Source: Phytobacter diazotrophicus
Lineage (GTDB): Bacteria > Pseudomonadota > Gammaproteobacteria > Enterobacterales > Enterobacteriaceae
Reading direction: 5' to 3'
Length of the DNA: 64,000 nucleotides
NCBI GenBank assembly: GCA_004346725.1
Contig: SMDE01000013.1
Span: 62,001 to 126,000 of the forward strand
Within the stretch, counting starts at the first letter, position 1. Each line of letters opens with the position of its first letter. Positions 58,299 through 64,000 of the stretch are shown here, piece by piece. Both the position numbers and the translations under genes were made by a program. Below the pieces are notes generated by a model. It ran no database searches, was not told the DNA's origin, and worked only from the letters and a program-made list of their open reading frames with translations.

Positions 58299-58312
58299 AT
58301 GTATAAATACAT
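58299..58312. promoter_or_regulatory. Candidate LysR operator
   Basis: ATGTAT (58299-58304) and ATACAT (58307-58312) form a perfect dyad 13 bases before the LysR start, within the divergent region to the TSUP gene. A related GTATAC follows near 58335. This is compatible with autoregulation, but based only on symmetry and place. Confidence 0.4.
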
Positions 58313-58442
58313 AGAGATTTATATATTGGACAGGTATACATCGCAACCTTACCATTGCCGCCAGATTATAAATAAAACGCTATTCCACTCTTTTAAGGCT
58401 GCACCGCGCGTGCGGCCTGAGCGCTGATACCAGGGAAAACAG

Positions 58443-59204
58443 ATGAGCAGTGAGTTAATGGTATTAATACCCGTGGCGTTTATTGCCGGGATTATTAATG
58501 CGGCGGTGGGCGGGGGCGGGTTGATTACTATGCCGACGTTTTATTCTACCCTGCCGCATTTCACGCCTGCCGAAATAATGGGAATCGACAAGTGCTCCTC
58601 CGTGATGGGGCACCTGATGTCTATCAAGCAATTCACCGCGCGCCTGCGATTGCCGTGGTCATTGATTTTGCCGACCGCAATAAGTGCGGTTATCGGCGCG
58701 TACACGGGCATTAGATTGCTGGATTTCATGCTATCCGACTGGATGCGTCCGATAGTGATTGTGGTGCTGGCGATCATGCTGGCTTACACCTGGTTTAAAC
58801 CGCAGTTTGGTCATAGTGATACCAGCCGGGAACCCACCCGAGGTGATTTGGCGAAGGGTGTGCTGTTAGGTTTTGCGATTGGCTTTTATGACGGTTTTAT
58901 CGGTCCGGGTACCGGCAGTTTTCTGCTCTTTTTGTTTATCCGTTTTTTCCATTTTGATTTTTTACGTGCAACAGCCTGCGCAAAGGTAGTGAATTTCGGC
59001 ACCAATTTTTCCACGCTGTTCTTTTTAATTCCTAACGGGCTTATTCATTACGATATTGCGATACCGTTAGGGATTTCCGCTATATGTGGTTCGCTGGTGG
59101 GCGTGCGAGTTGCCCTGCGCGGCGGAAACCTGTGGATTCGCCGTCTTTTTCTGATTCTTGCCGCAACGCTGTTGATAAAGCTGTTATGGGAGACGCTGCA
59201 TTAA
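58443..59204 (+). CDS. TauE/SafE (TSUP) family anion transporter
   Basis: 253 residues, about eight membrane helices. The family motifs are INAAVGGGGLITMP near the start and GFYDGFIGPGTGSFLLF in the second half. TSUP proteins move sulfite, sulfoacetate, taurine-related or organic anions, usually outward. The divergent LysR gene suggests induction by its substrate. It resembles E. coli YfcA in the GPGTGSF motif but is a distinct gene in another place. Confidence 0.85.
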   Translation: MSSELMVLIPVAFIAGIINAAVGGGGLITMPTFYSTLPHFTPAEIMGIDKCSSVMGHLMSIKQFTARLRLPWSLILPTAISAVIGAYTGIRLLDFMLSDWMRPIVIVVLAIMLAYTWFKPQFGHSDTSREPTRGDLAKGVLLGFAIGFYDGFIGPGTGSFLLFLFIRFFHFDFLRATACAKVVNFGTNFSTLFFLIPNGLIHYDIAIPLGISAICGSLVGVRVALRGGNLWIRRLFLILAATLLIKLLWETLH

Positions 59205-59286
59205 CGGTACATCAGGTTATCGAATGATCGGCTGATATCGTTGCGTGTTATCGTCTGTGTTTTCGCCATATTTGCGTGAGACGATA

Positions 59287-59691
59287 ATGGAATTCGTGAC
59301 GACGACCCTCGACAACTGCCTTGATATCCGCCATCCGGTTTTATGGCCGCACCTTCCGCGCGATGCATCACGGGTGGAAGGTGACGATGATGCGTTGCAT
59401 TTTGGCGTGCTGCATAACGGTAAACTGGTGAGCTGCCTGTCGGTCTTTATGCTGGATGCCTCGGTTTGCCAGATTCGTAAGTTCGCCACGCTGGAAGCGT
59501 ATCAGGGGCAGGGCTTTGGCGGCTTTTTGTTGCAGTCGGTGCTGGAAAAGATGGCGGCAGCCGGGGTGAATGATGTGTGTCTGGATGCACGTATCGGGGC
59601 CGTCAACTTCTACAACAGGTTCGGTTTCCGTCCCGAAGGCGAACACTTCTTCAAAAAAGGGGTGGAGTACGTGCGGATGGTGCGGGGGTAA
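59287..59691 (+). CDS. GNAT N-acetyltransferase, ElaA/YjcF-like
   Basis: 134 residues. The acetyl-CoA site is ATLEAYQGQGFGGFLLQSV, followed by the catalytic-face motif GAVNFYNRFGFRPEGEHFFKKGVEY. The latter resembles the ElaA/YjcF small GNAT group. The ATG at 59287 is chosen for the GTGAGA site upstream; an ORF from 59245 lacks one. The target is unknown. It is followed by a dispersed repeat and the convergent aguA. Confidence 0.8.
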   Translation: MEFVTTTLDNCLDIRHPVLWPHLPRDASRVEGDDDALHFGVLHNGKLVSCLSVFMLDASVCQIRKFATLEAYQGQGFGGFLLQSVLEKMAAAGVNDVCLDARIGAVNFYNRFGFRPEGEHFFKKGVEYVRMVRG

Positions 59692-59783
59692 GGGACCGAT
59701 CGAGCAGGGAGAGAGGATCGATCATGCGGGCTGCGGGCTGGCTTTTCACCCTCTCCCTTTTAGGGAGAGGGCTGGGGTGAGGG
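59692..59783. repeat. Dispersed intergenic repeat, copy 4
   Basis: GGGACCGATCGAGCAGGGAG at the start and CCCTCTCCC-TTTTAGGGAGAGGG with GGTGAGGG at the end show the same family as copies 1-3. It lies between the convergent GNAT gene and aguA; the GC-rich hairpin may end both transcripts. Confidence 0.7.
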
Positions 59784-59792
59784 TCTACGGAA

Positions 59793-60875
59793 TTAACGCG
59801 GGATCTGCTGCGTAATGCAGTGAATATTGCCACCGCCGAGCAGAATTTCACGTGCCGGAATGCCGGTAATCAGGAAATCCGGGAACATCTGACGGAACAG
59901 CACTTCGGCCTGCGCATCGGTGGCCGGGTCCAGCAGCGGGTAAATAATATGGTCGTTGCTGACCAGATAATTCACGTAGGAGCCCGCCAGGCGATTACCT
60001 TCGGTACGCTCAATCGCCGTCCCTTTCTCAACGTCACAGGTCTCTTCTGCGCTGGCATACAGCGGCTGCGGTGATGGCACTTTCCAGACTTTCAGCTTGC
60101 GGCCACGCGCATCCGTGGTGTTTTCCAGGACGTTGAGCGCCGCAACGGAACGGGCGTACTGCGGATCGTTCTCGTCATCGGTCCAGTGCAACGCCACTTC
60201 GCCGGGGCGGACAAAACAGCACATGTTATCGATGTGACCGTCGGTCTCGTCGTTAAATACCCCTTCTGGCAGCCAGATAAAGGTCTCAACGCCCAGATAT
60301 TCACGCAACTGCTGCTCAATCTCCGCCTGCGACAGGTGCGGGTTGCGGTTCGGGTTGAGCAGACACTCTGCGGTGGTCATCAGCGTACCTTCACCATCCA
60401 CATGAATGGAGCCGCCTTCCAGAATCAGGTCGGTGTTGTAGCACGGCATCTGGTGATACTGCGCCACCTGGCCTGCTACTTGCTGGTCTTTATCCCAGCT
60501 TTCATAAAGGCCGCCGAGAAGACCGCCCCACGCGTTAAACGTCCAGCTTACGGCACGAATCTCTCCCGCCGGGTTACGCACCACGGTTGGGCCGGTGTCG
60601 CGCATCCAGGCATCGTCGCTTTCCATCTCAACCAGCGTCACGCTGGCTGGCATGGTGCTGCGTGCTTTTTCCATTTCGGCACGCGGTACTGCCATAATAA
60701 CAGGCGTCCTGCGGGAAATAGCCTCAGCCACGGCGGCGAACGCCTTTTGCGCTGGCGCACCGTTGGCGCGCCAGTTGTCAGTACGATAAGGCCAGCACAT
60801 CCACACTGCCTGATGCGGTGCCCATTCTGCAGGCATGGCGAAGCCATCCTGACGTGGAGTTGTCAGCGCGGACAT
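59793..60875 (-). CDS. aguA: Agmatine deiminase AguA
   Basis: 360 residues. It converts agmatine to N-carbamoylputrescine and ammonia. The guanidino-modifying fold residues are visible: WMRDTGP (90-96), [11 protein letters not shown], His214 in NDETDGHID, and nucleophile Cys353 in [11 protein letters not shown]. The start ATG shares one base with the aguB stop (TAATG), so the two are coupled. Together they make putrescine from agmatine. Second in a two-gene operon, divergent from a LysR gene. Confidence 0.95.
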   Translation of the reverse strand: MSALTTPRQDGFAMPAEWAPHQAVWMCWPYRTDNWRANGAPAQKAFAAVAEAISRRTPVIMAVPRAEMEKARSTMPASVTLVEMESDDAWMRDTGPTVVRNPAGEIRAVSWTFNAWGGLLGGLYESWDKDQQVAGQVAQYHQMPCYNTDLILEGGSIHVDGEGTLMTTAECLLNPNRNPHLSQAEIEQQLREYLGVETFIWLPEGVFNDETDGHIDNMCCFVRPGEVALHWTDDENDPQYARSVAALNVLENTTDARGRKLKVWKVPSPQPLYASAEETCDVEKGTAIERTEGNRLAGSYVNYLVSNDHIIYPLLDPATDAQAEVLFRQMFPDFLITGIPAREILLGGGNIHCITQQIPR

Positions 60876-61762
60876 TATTTGCTCCTTTCGCTGCCGTCAG
60901 ATGTGGCGATGGTGCCGTACATGTTCGGGCGACGGTCGCGGAACAGGCCCCATGATGCGCGCTGTGCGGCAATCGCGTCCAGGTCGAAGGTGTGTACCAG
61001 CACGGCTTCGTCAGTTTTGTTGGCCTGCGCGACCAGTTCACCGGTCTGATCGGCGATGAACGATGAGCCGTAGAAGGTCATTTCCAGACCTTCGATGTAT
61101 TTGCTCGCTTCGGTACCGATACGGTTAGAGGCGATAACCGGCACCAGGTTTGCCGCCGCGTGACCCTGCTGAACACGCGTCCAGTGCGGCTGGCTGTCGA
61201 TGTCCGGATAAGCGGGTTCAGAACCAATCGCTGTTGGGTAGAAAATGATCTCCGCGCCGTTCAGTGCCAGGCAGCGTGCGGTTTCCGGGAACCACTGATC
61301 CCAACAGATGCCCACGCCGATTTTCGCGTAGCGGGTATTCCACACTTTGAAGCCGGTGTCGCCTGGGATGAAGAACTGTTTTTCCTGATAAGCCGGGCCG
61401 TTCGGAATATGCGTTTTACGGTAGGTTTCCATCACAGTGCCATCGGCATCGATCATCACCAGCGAGTTGTAGTACGCGTTGTTGTGTTTTTCGAACAGGC
61501 TTAACGGCAGCACAACTTCCAGCTCTTTTGCCAGGGCAGAGAAATGTTTGATCAGCGGACTGGTGGCCACTTCTTGCGCCAGCGCATAGTGTTCCGGGCT
61601 CTGATCAATACAGAAATAGGGAGCAGCGAACAGCTCCTGAATCAGGATAACCTGCGCGCCTTTGCTGTGCGCGTCACGTACCAGACGCTCAGCGTTGGCA
61701 ACGTTTTTTTCCAGTTCCCAGGTGCAGGCCATTTGAGTAGCGGCAACCGTTACATTTCTCAT
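60875..61762 (-). CDS. aguB: N-carbamoylputrescine amidase AguB
   Basis: 295 residues, nitrilase superfamily. The catalytic triad is Glu43 ([10 protein letters not shown]), Lys116 (YRKTHIP) and Cys153 ([10 protein letters not shown]). It hydrolyses N-carbamoylputrescine to putrescine, CO2 and ammonia. The ATG at 61762 gives the family start [11 protein letters not shown] with GGAGACG upstream; the open frame continues 24 codons. First gene of aguBA; the LysR gene starts 144 bp away in the opposite direction and is its likely regulator. Confidence 0.95.
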   Translation of the reverse strand: MRNVTVAATQMACTWELEKNVANAERLVRDAHSKGAQVILIQELFAAPYFCIDQSPEHYALAQEVATSPLIKHFSALAKELEVVLPLSLFEKHNNAYYNSLVMIDADGTVMETYRKTHIPNGPAYQEKQFFIPGDTGFKVWNTRYAKIGVGICWDQWFPETARCLALNGAEIIFYPTAIGSEPAYPDIDSQPHWTRVQQGHAAANLVPVIASNRIGTEASKYIEGLEMTFYGSSFIADQTGELVAQANKTDEAVLVHTFDLDAIAAQRASWGLFRDRRPNMYGTIATSDGSERSK

Positions 61763-61857
61763 GAGCGTCTCCATAAAAGCAGATGTTGAAGTGTGCAGTT
61801 TATAAACACCAGGCGTGCTTACTTTACGTTGCAATGACTATAGCAATCTCCAGCGTT

Positions 61858-61881
61858 ATGCATAAAATGTATTATTTGCAT
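61858..61881. promoter_or_regulatory. Candidate LysR operator before aguBA
   Basis: ATGCA (61858-61862) and TGCAT (61877-61881) are symmetric arms in an AT-rich stretch of the 144-bp divergent region, 26 bases before the LysR start. The arrangement fits a LysR recognition site; no experimental motif is known to me. Confidence 0.35.
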
Positions 61882-61906
61882 GAAATAATGAACAAGGTGC
61901 ATAGTC

Positions 61907-62806
61907 ATGATGGATCTGAATTTGCTGCGCCTGGTGCCGATTCTGGCTAAAGAAAAAAACGTCACGCGGGCCGCCCGCAAAGCCAATATTACGCAATCGG
62001 CATTCAGCCATGCGCTCAATCGCCTGCGCGAGCAGCTTAATGATGAGATGTTTGTTCGTACCCGCAATGGTATGGAACCGACCCCTTATGCGGCGTCGAT
62101 GATCCCGGTGATTGAAAATGCCCTGAGCAAACTGGAGGCGGCCACGCGGGGGAAAGGCAATTTCAACCCGGCCAAAGATCCGCACACTTTCTATATTGGC
62201 GCGGTGGATTACTTCGAGTTTATGTACATGCCTGCCCTGACGGCGAAATTTAAACACACTGCGCCGAATGTCCGTCTGTCCGTCGATATTCTCTCCGAAA
62301 CCATTAAGTTTGAACGGGTGGAGCGCGGGCAATTGGATGCCTTTATCGGCGTGGATAACCTGCAATACATCCCGCAGTATTTTAATAAACACCCGCTAAT
62401 TTCCGACCATTATGTGGCGATTGCCTCGCTGGAGCGTAGCGATCTGCCAGAACAATTGACCCTCAAACACCTGGTCACAGAAGCGCAAATCCATCTCCCG
62501 GCGGTAAGCTCTGGCGCGGACCATATTGATAGCTGGCTGCTGACGCAGCACCTTTATCGCCCTCTCACGACGGTAGTGCAGAGTTACGCGGTGGGAGGTC
62601 GAGTGGCGGTGGCGTCGGGTTATCTGATGTGTGTGCCGTATCGCATTGCGAAGGAGCTTGCCGCGATGATGCCGCTACGGATTATGGCATTACCTGAGGG
62701 GGCGCCGTCCTATGACTTAATCCTATTAACGCATCGTTTATTTGATTATCAGTCGGCATTACAGTGGTTGATTGAGGAAATGAGAACGGTAAGCGACGCA
62801 TTTTAA
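61907..62806 (+). CDS. LysR-family regulator next to aguBA
   Basis: 299 residues. The winged helix at 1-65 (NVTRAARKANITQSAFSHALNRLREQL) is of the NodD/LeuO-like branch, with the effector domain following. It faces aguB across 144 bp, so control of agmatine use is the simplest reading; agmatine or carbamoylputrescine may be the effector. The Pseudomonas regulator AguR belongs to the TetR family, so this would be a different control scheme. Confidence 0.84.
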   Translation: MMDLNLLRLVPILAKEKNVTRAARKANITQSAFSHALNRLREQLNDEMFVRTRNGMEPTPYAASMIPVIENALSKLEAATRGKGNFNPAKDPHTFYIGAVDYFEFMYMPALTAKFKHTAPNVRLSVDILSETIKFERVERGQLDAFIGVDNLQYIPQYFNKHPLISDHYVAIASLERSDLPEQLTLKHLVTEAQIHLPAVSSGADHIDSWLLTQHLYRPLTTVVQSYAVGGRVAVASGYLMCVPYRIAKELAAMMPLRIMALPEGAPSYDLILLTHRLFDYQSALQWLIEEMRTVSDAF

Positions 62807-63190
62807 TAATTCTACATTATTGATACCTATTATAATTAATTGCAATATCAACTATATAAATAATAAAAGAAAGGTTGCTTTTAAAACCTCATGTTGAAGT
62901 GACATGTTTTAATTTAGTAAATATATTCTTGTTTTACTCTATGAAAGGATGTAACGCTTGACCGCTCAGGCATATCTCCATAGTCTGTAAAAATAATATC
63001 ATAAGTATTCTGACTGCTTTGGTTCTTATGATTGATAGATATTCCAAATTGGTTTGTGTGGAATATTTCCCATGGTTATATGTGCGATTTCTATTATTTA
63101 GCGTTTATCCAGGAAAGCAGTGTTGGATTCGGGAGCAAAAAGTAAGAATGGAACTCATTTTTTATCGAACAGGGGCATGGAGGGGTTGTA
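62807..63190. other. AT-rich intergenic region before the fimbrial gene
   Basis: This 384-bp gap has no supported gene. It is very rich in A and T, especially just after the LysR stop, and changes the base composition of the window. It probably holds the promoter of the fimbrial gene at 63191. AGGGGTTGTA lies just before that ATG. AT-rich DNA of this kind is often bound by H-NS. Confidence 0.6.
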
Positions 63191-64000
63191 ATGATTAAAA
63201 GGATAAAGTTGAAATGCTTGCTAATATTAAGCTTGCTTTTGGGTTTAGTGAGTAATCAGGCATTTGCACTCTATTGGGATAAAACTGAAACCACAGTTTA
63301 TATGGATGCTGCAAGTTTTCCAAAAACGCTTGGGAATATCACATCCCCTGCCAGCCCGACTGCATCCCTTAAAGTAACTGGTTGGCCAGACTCCGTTTCG
63401 AAGGACAGTATCAAGATTTGGTGGGCAAACTTTAACCCTGATTTAGCCAATCGTGGCTTTACTTTACAGGTTAATATTAATAACATCGGTTGGATTAATG
63501 CTAATGATGCGGCGCAAAAATGCGTCTGGATTGATGGGAGTTGTAAAGTATTGGGGGGAACCGTTGAATATAAAAACTATCCAACTCTGCCTATTTCGGT
63601 AAGATTATTAAGAAATAGTACTGCAGCCTATGAGGCAATTCCCATCTGGACAGAAATTGCAACTATAACTCTGCGACATTATTCAGCCACAGCAACGTCT
63701 GGCGGGTCAATGGCTAATCTGATTTATCGATTTAATGGTGATATTGTCCCCATTGTCCCAACCTGTGATGTCAAAACGTATGATACTTCTGTGACGCTAC
63801 CGGAGGTAAGGCGTAGTGATCTGATGAGATCAATTTGGCGTTATCAGGGAGCTAACAAGGAATTTACTATTAATATAGATTGCAAAAATAATGTTGCCAA
63901 AGCGAATATTACCTTTAATGGTGATAAAATGCCCGGCGTGAGTAGCAATGATGTGCTCAAGAATATGAATTCGGGAAACGAAAATGTTGGCGTTCAGATC
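63191..64000 (+). CDS. Fimbrial tip adhesin-like protein (partial, cut by window end)
   Basis: 270 codons open to the last base. A signal peptide (CLLILSLLLGLVSNQAFA) is followed by a receptor-binding-like domain of about 160 residues with a Cys pair (KCVWIDGSCKV) and then a pilin domain beginning PTCDVKTYDTSVTLPEVRR, with its second Cys in NIDCKN. This two-domain plan is that of chaperone-usher tip adhesins such as FimH. The codon and base use is much more AT-rich than upstream genes, suggesting transfer. The rest of the gene and any usher or chaperone lie outside. Confidence 0.78.
   Translation, partial: MIKRIKLKCLLILSLLLGLVSNQAFALYWDKTETTVYMDAASFPKTLGNITSPASPTASLKVTGWPDSVSKDSIKIWWANFNPDLANRGFTLQVNINNIGWINANDAAQKCVWIDGSCKVLGGTVEYKNYPTLPISVRLLRNSTAAYEAIPIWTEIATITLRHYSATATSGGSMANLIYRFNGDIVPIVPTCDVKTYDTSVTLPEVRRSDLMRSIWRYQGANKEFTINIDCKNNVAKANITFNGDKMPGVSSNDVLKNMNSGNENVGVQI

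Overview
This window is chromosomal DNA of an Enterobacteriaceae bacterium of the Enterobacter/Kosakonia/Lelliottia/Klebsiella type. The backbone runs dppABCDF, bcsGFE, bcsRQABZC, pdeK, dctA, yhjJ, kdgK, pdeH, yhjG, yhjE, yhjD, yhjC, treF. Recalled from memory, this is the 79-80 minute region of Escherichia coli in reverse order, and protein identities to E. coli look high throughout. A second, bcsD-containing cellulose operon next to the E. coli-type one is typical of Enterobacter, Kosakonia and Klebsiella relatives and not of E. coli or Salmonella. The genus cannot be fixed without a search.

Layout. (1) 1-4215: end of dppA and the dipeptide ABC transporter dppBCDF, closed by a strong terminator. 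(2) 4299-12222: an accessory catabolic island holding an NCS2-type permease, a stand-alone allophanate-hydrolase C-terminal-like protein, a wrecked carbamate kinase, DUF1116 and FdrA proteins (AllG/AllF-like), a cysteine hydrolase, a divergent DUF2877 protein (AllH-like) and a LysR regulator. The transcarbamylase subunits match the E. coli oxamate transcarbamylase set (allFGH, formerly fdrA-ylbE-ylbF). (3) 12223-24099: cellulose operon 1, bcsO-Q-A-B-C-D-Z, behind a 562-bp AT-rich upstream region. (4) 24226-38404: the E. coli-type cellulose system, with bcsEFG leftward and bcsRQABZC rightward from a shared promoter region. (5) 38622-51756: c-di-GMP phosphodiesterases pdeK and pdeH, dctA, yhjJ, kdgK, yhjG, yhjE, yhjD and yhjC. 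(6) 51875-62806: more variable genes (SDR, YgiW-like, two GNATs, an STY4199-like membrane protein, treF, a TSUP transporter, agmatine catabolism aguBA, three LysR regulators). (7) 63191-64000: the start of an AT-rich fimbrial adhesin gene cut by the window end.

How the genes work together. Two complete but different Bcs machines, one with the BcsO/BcsD scaffold proteins and one with BcsR/Q/E/F/G, sit beside two c-di-GMP phosphodiesterases. Both BcsA proteins keep PilZ residues, so one second-messenger pool could drive both. Only one bcsG is present for phosphoethanolamine modification. A near-consensus sigma-28 promoter before pdeH links flagellar expression to c-di-GMP removal. A KdgR-like operator lies before kdgK.

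The least ordinary parts are the FdrA-type island with its broken carbamate kinase and the paired cellulose operons. No tRNA, rRNA, CRISPR array, integrase or insertion sequence was seen.
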